Source: an uncultured Candidatus Poseidoniales archaeon
GTDB taxonomy: Archaea; Thermoplasmatota; Poseidoniia; Poseidoniales; Thalassarchaeaceae
Length of the DNA stretch: 64,000 nt
Direction of reading: 5' to 3'
NCBI GenBank assembly: GCA_902560445.1
Contig: CACELO010000003.1
Coordinates: 18,586 to 82,585, forward strand
A program made the position numbers and the translations under genes. The number at the start of each line of letters is the position of its first letter. Within the stretch, counting starts at the first letter, position 1. The notes under the pieces are model-generated. The model saw nothing but the letters and a program-made list of their open reading frames with translations, was not told where the DNA came from and ran no database searches. This document shows positions 26,799-35,659 of the stretch, piece by piece.

Positions 26799-28168
26799 TT
26801 ATCCCCCCTAGAGTTAGGGATTGGAATTCCTGCCAAATGGTCATCCACCATTCTGGCGAATCTATCGAATAGTGGAGATGCATCATGTGGACCAGGGCAT
26901 GCTTCTGGATGATATTGGATTGTGAAGGCTCTCTTGCCAATCAAATCTAGCCCCTCCACGGTTCTATCGTTAGCATTGACATATCTTACCTTGAAGGGGG
27001 CCTCAAGTTCGTTGCTCCCACGCGCTGAACAAGCACCGGATGGATGAGGTGCAAGCATCCCTTTATCGGGATCTTCCACAGCAAATCCATGATTTTGGCT
27101 AGTGATATAAACTCGGCCTGTTTCGAGGTCAACAACCGGTTGGTTAGCCCCTCTGTGACCATATCGCAGTTTGTATGTGCGTAGACCGGCTGCAAGCCCC
27201 ATTAACTGATGACCCAAGCAGATGCCCATCACAGGTAAACCAGCTCTAACAGCGGCGGCTAAACTATCTCTAGCGGTTGTAGCTGCTCCTGAATGAGCCG
27301 GGTCACCCGGGCCATTAGAAGCAAAGAAGGAGTCAGGTTCCCATTTCAGAATCTCATCGAAGGTTGTGGTGGCTGGACACCAAACAACTTCAAAGCGTTG
27401 GGCTAATTCTCGCAAAATATTGTGCTTGACTCCACAATCTATAGCCGCTAACCTAGGAAGCGGTTTGCCTTCATTATCTACTGCACCCGGATTAATTATT
27501 ACCGCTTCATCACATGTGACCTCAGCCACTAAATCTGCTGCATCTGGAGGAGTCATCTCGTCAAGCCGGACTAGCATTTCTCTCTCAGCCTCAGCCGGAC
27601 CAAAAATACACAGAACGGTTCCGTGCTCTCTAACTCGACGAGTCAGTTCTCTAGTGTCTATCTCCTGGATACCAGGCACTCCATGAGCAAAAAGAAGATC
27701 ATGTACACTACCTACTGAATCTCTGTGGTCAGGTACTTCCATCAATTGTCTGCAAACTACCCCTCTAGGCCAGACGCCAGCTGATTCTGAGGTTCCTGAG
27801 TGTACTCCATAATTTCCAAGCAGAGGCCATGTAAATGTTAGAACCTGTCCTGCGAAAGATGGATCGGTTAAACTCTCTTGATAACCGGTCATCCCTGTAG
27901 TAAAGACGAGTTCTCCTTCGGCGATTACTGGGGCTCCGAATAGTCGTCCTCGATATCGTGTTCCATCAGCGAGTAGCAGTAATCCATCCGCTCCAGAAGG
28001 CGGATCAGGGGTACTAGAATCTAGTAAAGCATCGGCTGCATCGGGAAAACTTGGAGGGTTGTTGACTCCGGAAACATCAGCACCGGGAACGAATCCTCTG
28101 CCGGGAGGGTTCTCCGACATCAGCGATGCTGCCTGAAAGAGCCTATTAATCATTGAGAGAGATTTCAC
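26795..28168 (-). CDS. carA: Carbamoyl-phosphate synthase small subunit
   Basis: Glutaminase subunit. The CPSase small domain starts near residue 62 (LLLLADGTRYRGRLFG); the class I glutamine amidotransferase domain has the catalytic Cys in MGICLGHQLMGLAAG and the His/Glu pair in YHPEACPG. From GTG 28168 the product is 457 residues with about 60 residues ahead of the usual start; ATGs at 28153 and 28120 are alternatives. Even the shortest leaves an atypical Pro/Ser/Asp-rich leader. The frame overlaps the Trm56 stop by 4 nt. Confidence 0.95.
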   Translation of the reverse strand: MKSLSMINRLFQAASLMSENPPGRGFVPGADVSGVNNPPSFPDAADALLDSSTPDPPSGADGLLLLADGTRYRGRLFGAPVIAEGELVFTTGMTGYQESLTDPSFAGQVLTFTWPLLGNYGVHSGTSESAGVWPRGVVCRQLMEVPDHRDSVGSVHDLLFAHGVPGIQEIDTRELTRRVREHGTVLCIFGPAEAEREMLVRLDEMTPPDAADLVAEVTCDEAVIINPGAVDNEGKPLPRLAAIDCGVKHNILRELAQRFEVVWCPATTTFDEILKWEPDSFFASNGPGDPAHSGAATTARDSLAAAVRAGLPVMGICLGHQLMGLAAGLRTYKLRYGHRGANQPVVDLETGRVYITSQNHGFAVEDPDKGMLAPHPSGACSARGSNELEAPFKVRYVNANDRTVEGLDLIGKRAFTIQYHPEACPGPHDASPLFDRFARMVDDHLAGIPIPNSRGDN

Positions 28169-28728
28169 TCTTCTTCTAGACTCATTACCTTCTTTCTGTC
28201 AAGACTAGGTATTACCTGTATTTCCCCGCCTTGGAAGTGTTTAGATTCATCTATTTGACCAATTAATGACTCAAGAAATACACCCAATGCAGCAACTTCT
28301 GAGTGAGGTTGATTGCCTATGGAAATGTTATATTTTGCTAATTTGAAAACTTCACCTGGAACTTTGGTACCGCCGACTACAATAACCATTGGACGATTTC
28401 TTTCAATTACGCCTAGCGATTCCCTCCAAGATTCCCCATACATAGTGAGATGGACTATTTCACCCGGTTTACCGTCTCCAGCATCCTTGGCGAATCGACG
28501 GAGGAATGACAACGGATTAGTTTCGTATCGATATTCAAATTCCCCTCCAAACCTCTCACTTACTGACCTCCAAGTTTCTAAAGCAGATTCGTCTTCTTCC
28601 CCGGCTAGAATAACCTCATCTGCGCCAAAGGCTCTAGCAGTCAAACCAAGATGGCTAGTAATGCGCTTGTCACGCTCTCTGCGATGCCCTAATCTTAGTA
28701 CTGAGACCCTTCGGTTTGAGGCAGCCAT
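28165..28728 (-). CDS. trm56: tRNA (cytidine-56-2'-O)-methyltransferase
   Basis: 187 residues from ATG 28728, matching archaeal aTrm56: the opening VLRLGHRRERDKRITSHLGLTARAFGADEV and the SPOUT-knot region VIVVGGTKVPGEVFKLAKYNISIGNQPHSEVAALGVFLESL. It methylates C56 in the T loop of tRNAs and is restricted to archaea. An ATG nine codons upstream would overlap the preceding gene and lacks family similarity. It lies in an operon with the carAB genes. Confidence 0.93.
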   Translation of the reverse strand: MAASNRRVSVLRLGHRRERDKRITSHLGLTARAFGADEVILAGEEDESALETWRSVSERFGGEFEYRYETNPLSFLRRFAKDAGDGKPGEIVHLTMYGESWRESLGVIERNRPMVIVVGGTKVPGEVFKLAKYNISIGNQPHSEVAALGVFLESLIGQIDESKHFQGGEIQVIPSLDRKKVMSLEEE

Positions 28729-28732
28729 GTTA

Positions 28733-29401
28733 TTACGCGGAAGGACCGACTTCATCAGCCTGACTCATATCGGATGACTCATTGAAATCAGGGATTAAGT
28801 CGACTGGCATATTGATCATTTGTAGTCTAACCCATTGAAGTAACCATGCATCAATGAATAACTTTGAGGAGTAATGAATCATTACTGCCAAGGCAAGAAG
28901 GCGTAGACTGCCAAACATAGCAGTCTGAATATCCACTTGATCTGTAAGTAAAGCAAATCCAAATGGCTCCAAAATATAGTATACGGCTAATACGACTAGT
29001 AATCCGCCCATATTCGACATTGATGCGTGCCCTCTTTCTCTTCCAACACTCCAAACCACTGTAGCAAAGAAGACTATGACAGGTACAATTTTTGCTAACA
29101 TGGAAAAGTCAAACTCACCCAATTGTGAATTTGGGATGTCTGTGTTATTTAGGGCGTCTGAGCCATTTTGTACTGCAATCCACCAGAATAATCCTGACAT
29201 CATCAATAATACTCCAGATAGCCATCCACGATTAGTAATCATATCTCGGATTTCATGTCTGTCTTTTGGTTGTAAACGCTGTAAGATTGATTCCATTAAT
29301 TCTAGTGTATCATTAGTAGGAAGTTCTTCCTTGGCAGCGGCAGTAATACCTTGTTGTGAGGTATTTCCTACCCTATCCGAAGACTCCTCCCCCAAAACCA
29401 T
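28733..29401 (-). CDS. Hypothetical multi-pass membrane protein
   Basis: 222 residues, not recognised. After a charged N-terminal half-domain of about 60 residues (LELMESILQRLQPKDRHEIRDMI) come hydrophobic segments near 61-78, 102-118, 130-150 and 164-180. The C-terminus is acidic. It begins opposite the folP promoter region and lies 4 nt upstream of trm56 in the same operon. Only the membrane character can be stated. Confidence 0.7.
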   Translation of the reverse strand: MVLGEESSDRVGNTSQQGITAAAKEELPTNDTLELMESILQRLQPKDRHEIRDMITNRGWLSGVLLMMSGLFWWIAVQNGSDALNNTDIPNSQLGEFDFSMLAKIVPVIVFFATVVWSVGRERGHASMSNMGGLLVVLAVYYILEPFGFALLTDQVDIQTAMFGSLRLLALAVMIHYSSKLFIDAWLLQWVRLQMINMPVDLIPDFNESSDMSQADEVGPSA

Positions 29402-29456
29402 CGACGGATTGCCGCTCCGTCACATCATAAAGGGTACGTCTGATGGAAGGTCTGAA

Positions 29457-30290
29457 ATGGCCGACTGGAGACCTATTCTAAATCGCCGAAGCGACGGTTT
29501 TCCAAGAATTATGGGGATTCTAAACATTACTCCCGACTCATTTCATGTCGATTCTCGAGTTAATTCTATTGAAGACGCTTTAGTTCGTGCCAAGCAAATG
29601 ATAGAGGACGGTGCAGATTGGTTAGATATTGGCGGGGAGTCTACAAGACCTGGGGCAGAAGAAGTAGATATTGATGAAGAAATGAACCGTGTTTTACCCA
29701 TAATCGAGGCCGTTAGAAATGCTCACCCTGATGTCGGAATATCGATAGATACTCGACGCGCTTCGGTAGCAAAGGCCGCTCTTGATTTGGGAGCAGATAT
29801 GGTGAATGATGTAAGTTCCTTATCAGACCCAGATATGGCTGATATAATTATAGAAAATAAATGCCCTGTTTGTATAATGCACATGCAAGGATTACCCGAA
29901 AATATGCAGAATAATCCAACTTACTCTGATGTAGTAATAGAAGTTAGGCAAAGACTCGACATGACTGCAAGAAAGCTACTTGATTTAGGATTAGATCCTG
30001 AGATGATTATCACAGATCCAGGAATAGGTTTTGGAAAATTACTTGGGCACAACTTATCATTATTAGCTGCTGGAAGAGAAATAGCCCCAAATAAGGAAAT
30101 GCCTCTGATGTGGGGAGTAAGTCGAAAACGTATGTTTGCAGATTTACTCGGTCGAATGGATTCCAAAGATAGATTGTCTGGAAGTCTAGGAATCGCCTCT
30201 ATGGCCCCATCAAAGGGAGTCGATATCATCAGGGTTCACGATGTGCGTGAGCATGCAGATTTGTATAAGACAATGCGAGCGATTAACTGA
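29457..30290 (+). CDS. folP: Dihydropteroate synthase
   Basis: 277 residues from ATG 29457, preceded by GGAAGGT. The frame stays open 127 codons further upstream, but that part lies over the opposing membrane-protein gene and has no DHPS similarity. Family motifs are clear: GILNITPDSFHVDSR, DIGGESTRPGA, SIDTRRASVAKAAL, MHMQG, DPGIGFGK, and SRKRM. It joins hydroxymethyl-dihydropterin pyrophosphate to p-aminobenzoate. With FolB it indicates a bacterial-style folate route. It starts an operon with the TraB gene 9 nt downstream. Confidence 0.95.
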   Translation: MADWRPILNRRSDGFPRIMGILNITPDSFHVDSRVNSIEDALVRAKQMIEDGADWLDIGGESTRPGAEEVDIDEEMNRVLPIIEAVRNAHPDVGISIDTRRASVAKAALDLGADMVNDVSSLSDPDMADIIIENKCPVCIMHMQGLPENMQNNPTYSDVVIEVRQRLDMTARKLLDLGLDPEMIITDPGIGFGKLLGHNLSLLAAGREIAPNKEMPLMWGVSRKRMFADLLGRMDSKDRLSGSLGIASMAPSKGVDIIRVHDVREHADLYKTMRAIN

Positions 30291-30299
30291 GGTGTTGTG

Positions 30300-31457
30300 A
30301 TGGGGCAGAATATAGTTGACATCGATGAGAAGTTACGAATAATCGGAACCGCTCATGTTAGCACTGCATCAGTGGCTCTAGTTCGAGAAGAAATAGAGGA
30401 ATGGAAACCTGATTTGGTTGCTGTTGAACTATGTGAGTCTAGATTGAGATCTTTGCAACAGCCAGATGATTTGGATAATGATGACCTTTTGAAAATAATT
30501 AATGAAGGAAAGTCTGCAATGATCTTACTACAATCCGCACTAGCGGCTCAACAGAGGCGTATGGGAATGGAAACCGGAGAAAAACCCGGTGCAGAATTAC
30601 TCGCGGCTATCGAGGTAGCTGATGAAAAAGGAGTAGAGCACGCACTTATCGACAGAGATGTCGTGATCACCTTACGAAGGGCTTGGAGAAAAATGGGCCT
30701 TAGAGAGAAATGGCGCGTATTGAATGCCTTGCTGTGGGAAGATGATGATGAAGAAATTGACCTCGATGAATTGCTTGAAGATTCTGATTTATTGACTACT
30801 CTAATGGAAGATGCCAGGGAGGCAGCGCCTCGTGCAGGAGAGGTTCTTATCGACGAGAGAGATGCCTACTTGGCCGGCCGAATACAACAGATAAGAGGTA
30901 AAGGAAAGGTCCTCGCTGTCGTAGGGGCCGGGCACATAAACGGAATAATCGAGCACCTTGAGAAACCGGCTCTTGAAACCACATCAAGGATAAGTGAATT
31001 GTCTTCTGAACCACCCAAACCGATTTGGCCAAAGGTGGTGACGTGGGCAATTCCAATATTCCTAATATCGGTTGTTGGTTACCTGTTTTGGAATGGAGAT
31101 ACTGAAGCATTGAAAGATACAATTTGGTATTGGACCGCTGCAAATGCAATACTTGCCGGGTTAGGAGTTGCATTAGCCAGAGGCCATCCTCTGTCGATAT
31201 TAGTTGGAGCATTGGCAAGCCCAATTACGAGTTTGAATCCTACTTTGGCTGCGGGCTGGTTTGCAGGATACACACAATTGAAAATAGCCGCTCCAACTGG
31301 TGGAGATGCGACCGATTTTCTAGCACTACAAGATTACAGCGTTTTCTATCGAAATCGTGTGGGAAAGGTGTTACTTGTTACCGCACTTGGAAACTTAGGC
31401 TCGGCCCTCGGTGCGTGGCTTGCCGGTGGTGCAATCGTGGGCATTATTATTGGGTGA
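30300..31457 (+). CDS. TraB-family membrane protein
   Basis: About 385 residues. The N-terminal TraB/PrgY domain opens with LRIIGTAHVSTASVALVREEIEEWKPDLVAVELCESR and closes with the AVVGAGHINGI motif near 205-220; the conserved GTAH and GxGH His suggest a metal-dependent activity related to the Tiki/EreA fold. The last 130 residues hold about four membrane helices. The domain layout matches archaeal homologues of the enterococcal pheromone-shutdown protein. The function in archaea is unknown. ATG 30300 follows GGTG and directly follows a GTG. Confidence 0.87.
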   Translation: MGQNIVDIDEKLRIIGTAHVSTASVALVREEIEEWKPDLVAVELCESRLRSLQQPDDLDNDDLLKIINEGKSAMILLQSALAAQQRRMGMETGEKPGAELLAAIEVADEKGVEHALIDRDVVITLRRAWRKMGLREKWRVLNALLWEDDDEEIDLDELLEDSDLLTTLMEDAREAAPRAGEVLIDERDAYLAGRIQQIRGKGKVLAVVGAGHINGIIEHLEKPALETTSRISELSSEPPKPIWPKVVTWAIPIFLISVVGYLFWNGDTEALKDTIWYWTAANAILAGLGVALARGHPLSILVGALASPITSLNPTLAAGWFAGYTQLKIAAPTGGDATDFLALQDYSVFYRNRVGKVLLVTALGNLGSALGAWLAGGAIVGIIIG

Positions 31458-31476
31458 ACGGTAAACCAACGAAGTA

Positions 31477-31491
31477 TTGGGCGTAGCCCAA
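31477..31491. other. Small inverted repeat between TraB gene and redox locus
   Basis: TTGGGC and GCCCAA form a perfect 6-bp stem around GTA, 19 nt after the TraB stop and 12 nt before the favoured start of the FeS-NrfD gene. It covers the TTG that is the alternative upstream start, which argues against translation from there. It could be a weak attenuator or protein site. Confidence 0.3.
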
Positions 31492-31503
31492 AGAAGTGAT
31501 TAC

Positions 31504-32916
31504 GTGGTTAATTTCGGCTTCGTTATTGACAATCGTAAGTGCATTGGATGCCATGCTTGCACCGTCGCTTGTAAGTCTGAACACGATGTGCCAATAGGAG
31601 TTAACCGTACTCATGTGAAGTATATTGAGAAAGGGGTCTATCCGGATGTAACCCGAGAATTTAGCGTTCATCGGTGTAATCATTGTGAGGACTCACCGTG
31701 CACAACAATTTGCCCTACTACTGCCCTATTCACTCGTGAAGATGGGATTGTGGATTTTGATGATGATCGCTGTATAGGTTGTAAATCCTGTATGCAGGCT
31801 TGCCCCTATGATGCGTTATACATCGATCCAAACAAGGGCACAGCTGCTAAGTGCAATTATTGCGCGCATAAAATAGAAAATTCCTATGAACCATCCTGTG
31901 TGGTGGTTTGTCCAGTTGAAGCAATAATCTCGGGAGATTTAGATGATCCTAATTCATCAATTTCCAATTATGTTAGCGAACACGAGGTAACTGTTCGGAA
32001 ACCAGAATCTGGAGCTAAACCCAACGTATTCTATGTCGAAACCAGTGAGGATATTCTTGACCCTCATGCCACTGAACGCTCCGGCGAATATCTTTGGACA
32101 GATCAAGCAGCAGGAGTTGGTCATTTCGCAAAGTATGCCGACTCTAGATTGGGTGCCTCAGATACCAATTCAATGATTGTTCAACTGGCACTTGAGAAGA
32201 AGGCTCGAGCCGCAAATCCACGAGACCGAGCGATTATTCGAGATGTGATGGAACGCCTTGATGAACAGGCTCAGCAACCGAAAAGAAGCTACGACCAACC
32301 TTCTAAAGGTGTACTTTGGGGATGGGAGGTTTCTGCCTATATCGTTACTAAGGCAATTGCTTCAGGGGCATATTTGGTTGCTATGTTAGCAATGTTTGCC
32401 GGTGTTATCGAAATGACTGACGAACTGTGGTGGCAATTGACAATTGGGTGTACGATTTTCTTAGGAATAACCGGTTTCCTATTGGTTAAGGACCTTGATA
32501 GACCAGAGAGATTCCTATACGTATTACTTAGGCCGAATTGGGATTCTTGGCTAGTAAAAGGGGCCTATATCTTGAGCGCTTTTGGAGTAGTATTGGCTTG
32601 TAGCGGAGCGGTCCTTTTCTTTGATCTAGACAGAACTTATCTCAATTATCTAGCAATTGCTGGTACGCCTCTAGCGACATTAACAGGAATCTATACAGCT
32701 TGGCTATTTGGTCAAGCAAGCGGTAGGAATTGGTCCAAAGACCGGTACCTTACACTGAAGATGCTTGTAGAGATGATCTTACTTGGCATCGCATCGATGG
32801 TATTTTTGACCTCTTCAGAGCTAATTTACTGGGCTACTGCCGGTGTGATGATTTTACTAGTTTGTAGGCACGCTCATAATACTGTAATTCAACCCCAACT
32901 GGAGACCTTACACTGA
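31504..32916 (+). CDS. Fused four-cluster FeS / NrfD membrane subunit of a Mo-oxidoreductase
   Basis: About 470 residues from GTG 31504 (TTG 31477 is the alternative). The first 190 residues are a DMSO-reductase-type FeS subunit with four [4Fe-4S] sets: CIGCHACTVAC, CNHCEDSPCTTIC, CIGCKSCMQAC and CNYC...CVVVC. A charged linker (about 190-265) leads to an NrfD/PsrC/SoeC-like part with roughly seven or eight helices (starting WGWEVSAYIVTKAIASGAYLVAML). In known complexes these are two proteins. Electrons would pass from the Mo subunit through the clusters to quinone at the NrfD part. No signal peptide is seen, so the clusters should face the cytoplasm. The next gene supplies the catalytic subunit. 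Confidence 0.87.
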   Translation: MVNFGFVIDNRKCIGCHACTVACKSEHDVPIGVNRTHVKYIEKGVYPDVTREFSVHRCNHCEDSPCTTICPTTALFTREDGIVDFDDDRCIGCKSCMQACPYDALYIDPNKGTAAKCNYCAHKIENSYEPSCVVVCPVEAIISGDLDDPNSSISNYVSEHEVTVRKPESGAKPNVFYVETSEDILDPHATERSGEYLWTDQAAGVGHFAKYADSRLGASDTNSMIVQLALEKKARAANPRDRAIIRDVMERLDEQAQQPKRSYDQPSKGVLWGWEVSAYIVTKAIASGAYLVAMLAMFAGVIEMTDELWWQLTIGCTIFLGITGFLLVKDLDRPERFLYVLLRPNWDSWLVKGAYILSAFGVVLACSGAVLFFDLDRTYLNYLAIAGTPLATLTGIYTAWLFGQASGRNWSKDRYLTLKMLVEMILLGIASMVFLTSSELIYWATAGVMILLVCRHAHNTVIQPQLETLH

Positions 32917-32926
32917 GGTGAATGAA

Positions 32927-35659
32927 ATGGCAGAGTCATTTATCGAGAAGTTCGCTCAGAAATTACGAATGATTCCAAATCTAGATAGAGATTACGCTGA
33001 TGGAAATACCCAAGAATTACGAAAATTTCCCTCGCCGGATGAATGGCTTGATTTCAAGGAACTGGATGCAAATGCATGGCCGGTCAGAATAGAGAAGAAT
33101 TATTCTCTAGTTCCAACAACCTGTTTCAACTGTGAATCAGCCTGTGGAATGTTGGCTTATGTCGACAAGGATACAGGTCAAGTAACTAAGTTTGAAGGTA
33201 ATCCACACCATCCTGGAAGTCGAGGTAGGAATTGTGCCAAAGGGCCTGCAACAATTAATCAAATTCAAGATACTGAGCGGATACTTCACCCTCTTCGTAG
33301 AGTTGGCGCTAGAGGTGAAGGGGGGTGGGAACAAATCACCTGGGAAGAGGCCCTAGAAGAAATTGCAGAAAAAATCCGCACCTCTCTAAAAGCAGGGGGC
33401 GTTGACAAGGTCGTCTATCACGTGGGAAGACCGGGGCACGAAGGTTATGCTAATCGAGTTCTGAAAGCTTGGGGTGTTGATGGGCATAATTCACACACTA
33501 ACATTTGTTCAGCAGGAGCGCGAACGGGCTATGCTCTCTGGCATCAACACGACAGGCCGAGTCCTGATCATACAAACGCCAAAGTGATTTTACTGACTTC
33601 TTCTCATCTTGAAACTGGACATTACTTCAACCCTCACGCACAAAGAATTCTCGAGGGGATGATGGATGGAGCGAAACTGATTGTAATCGACCCTCGACTA
33701 TCGAATACAGCGGCTATGGCTGACCATTGGTTACCGACATGGCCGGGTAGCGAACCAGCTCTTTTCCTTGCCTGGGCTAAAATGATACTCGAGCGAGAAT
33801 TGTATGACCGGGAGTTTATGGAAACCCAGGTCAATTGGGAAATGTGGATGTCTGCGGTACACCCTAATGAGCCAAATGAGTTTGATCGATTTGTTGAATT
33901 ATTGCTGAAAGAGTATCAAGAATATACCCCCGAATTTGCAGCAGCTGAATGTAAGATCCCAGTTGAGCAAGTAATCGAAGCAGGAGATGTTGTAGCCAAT
34001 GCTGGAAGTCAACTATGCACACATGTCTGGCGAAGTGCAGCGATTGGAAACCTTGGCGGCTGGCAGGTCAGCCGAACCTTGCATTTCCTCAATGTACTCA
34101 CTGGTTCAGTTGGAACTGTAGGTGGAACAAGCCCAAACTCTTGGTCGAAATTCAAGCCATCGCTATTCGATATCCCTCCAGACCCCGATGGTTGGAACGA
34201 ACTACATTTCCCGTCAGAATACACCCTAGCTCACTACGAAATGAGTCACATACTGCCTCATCTCGTAAAGGATGGTCGAGGAACGATGGATGTTTATTTC
34301 ACGCGTGTATTCAATCCAGTTTGGACATATCCTGATGGCTTTTCATGGATTGAAATGCTAGAAGATAAAAATGCCATTGGTTGCCACATTGCCTTAACTC
34401 CAACTTGGAATGAAACCGCCTTCTTTGCCGACTATGTTCTACCAATGGGGCATGCCTCGGAACGACATGATGTCAACTCATACGCAACCTCTGCAGGAAA
34501 ATGGGTAGCATTTAGGCAACCGGTACTCAGGGAATACGCTAGACGCGAAGGGAAAGAGGTAGAATTTACCCACGAAATTAACCCCGGAGAAGTTTGGGAA
34601 GAAGATGAGTTTTGGATTGAATTATCTTGGCGCATTGATGATGGAACAATGGGCATTCGTGAGCATTTTATGAGCCCATATCGAGAGGGTGAAAAAATCA
34701 CTGTTGACGAATACTATCAGTACCTATTCGAACGCGTGCCAGGGCTTCCAGAAGCAGCTGAGTCTGAAGGTACCGACTCACTCGGTTACATGCGCAAGCA
34801 TGGTGCTTTCTTAATCGAAGAGGCCACCTATGAAAAACACAAGTCGGAGGGCTGGCCAACTCCAAGTGGAAAACAGGAATTTTACTCAGAGACGATGATT
34901 GAATTTGGTTATCCTGAACATTCTATACCTCATTATCGTCAGAAGTCTCACGTTCATCCTGATAATTTATCTGCTGAAGATGAATATTGTCTTCTTCCGA
35001 ATTTCAGATTACCACAGCATATACACTCACGCTCAGCCAACGCAAAGTGGTTAGTTGAAATCGCTCATAGAAACCCAATCTGGATTCACCCCAAGGATGC
35101 GAGGAAACTCGGCGTAGCTGAAGGTGACTTACTAAAGATAGAAACCGAAATTGGTTGGTTTGTAGATAAGGTCTGGGTTACAGAGGGTATCAAACCTGGA
35201 GTTGTAGGGTGCTCCCATCACATTGGTAGGTGGAGAAGAGAACAAGACCGAGGTAATCGATTCCTAACAAATACCGTTGCAATCGAAGAGCGAGGTGATG
35301 GGAAAATGCGTATGAAGACAATTAGCGGAGTCGAGCCATGGAAGTCTGATGACCCCGATACCAATCGTATTTGGTGGCGAGACGGAGGGGTTCACCAAAA
35401 TATCACACATGCAGTTCAACCAGATCCAATTTCCGGAGCGCATTGCTGGCTTCAGAAGGTACGTCTATCCATTCCCAGTGAGGGTGAGGAATATGGAGAT
35501 ATAGAAGTCGACCGGAACAAGTCGTTTGAGTACTATAAACGCTGGAATGAATGGGCGAAAGAGCGTGAAACTCATCCGAGAGGAGAGCGCCGGCCACTAT
35601 GGATGAAGCGGCCTCTTTCTCCAAAGAAACAGCATTGGTATATGCCGGAGAGTGATTAA
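32927..35659 (+). CDS. Molybdopterin oxidoreductase catalytic subunit, SoeA/PsrA-like
   Basis: About 910 residues from ATG 32927 (GAGGTG at 32915-32920). A [4Fe-4S] motif CFNCESACGML...RNCAKG lies near 65-105. Mo-bisMGD domains follow, with the likely Mo-ligand Cys in HTNICSAGARTGY near 190. The C-terminal cofactor-binding domain contains LPNFRLPQHIHSRSANAKWL. There is no twin-Arg signal, unlike periplasmic PsrA, TtrA or nitrate reductases, but like cytoplasmic SoeA sulfite dehydrogenases. With the FeS-NrfD fusion before it and TauE after it, sulfite or another reduced sulfur anion is the best-guess substrate. A reductase role, or another substrate, is not excluded. Confidence 0.88.
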   Translation: MAESFIEKFAQKLRMIPNLDRDYADGNTQELRKFPSPDEWLDFKELDANAWPVRIEKNYSLVPTTCFNCESACGMLAYVDKDTGQVTKFEGNPHHPGSRGRNCAKGPATINQIQDTERILHPLRRVGARGEGGWEQITWEEALEEIAEKIRTSLKAGGVDKVVYHVGRPGHEGYANRVLKAWGVDGHNSHTNICSAGARTGYALWHQHDRPSPDHTNAKVILLTSSHLETGHYFNPHAQRILEGMMDGAKLIVIDPRLSNTAAMADHWLPTWPGSEPALFLAWAKMILERELYDREFMETQVNWEMWMSAVHPNEPNEFDRFVELLLKEYQEYTPEFAAAECKIPVEQVIEAGDVVANAGSQLCTHVWRSAAIGNLGGWQVSRTLHFLNVLTGSVGTVGGTSPNSWSKFKPSLFDIPPDPDGWNELHFPSEYTLAHYEMSHILPHLVKDGRGTMDVYFTRVFNPVWTYPDGFSWIEMLEDKNAIGCHIALTPTWNETAFFADYVLPMGHASERHDVNSYATSAGKWVAFRQPVLREYARREGKEVEFTHEINPGEVWEEDEFWIELSWRIDDGTMGIREHFMSPYREGEKITVDEYYQYLFERVPGLPEAAESEGTDSLGYMRKHGAFLIEEATYEKHKSEGWPTPSGKQEFYSETMIEFGYPEHSIPHYRQKSHVHPDNLSAEDEYCLLPNFRLPQHIHSRSANAKWLVEIAHRNPIWIHPKDARKLGVAEGDLLKIETEIGWFVDKVWVTEGIKPGVVGCSHHIGRWRREQDRGNRFLTNTVAIEERGDGKMRMKTISGVEPWKSDDPDTNRIWWRDGGVHQNITHAVQPDPISGAHCWLQKVRLSIPSEGEEYGDIEVDRNKSFEYYKRWNEWAKERETHPRGERRPLWMKRPLSPKKQHWYMPESD

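Noticed and set aside
29076-29456. 127-codon N-terminal extension of DHPS
   Set aside because: It lies over the opposing membrane-protein gene, lacks DHPS similarity, and a suitable ATG with GGAAGGT exists at 29457.
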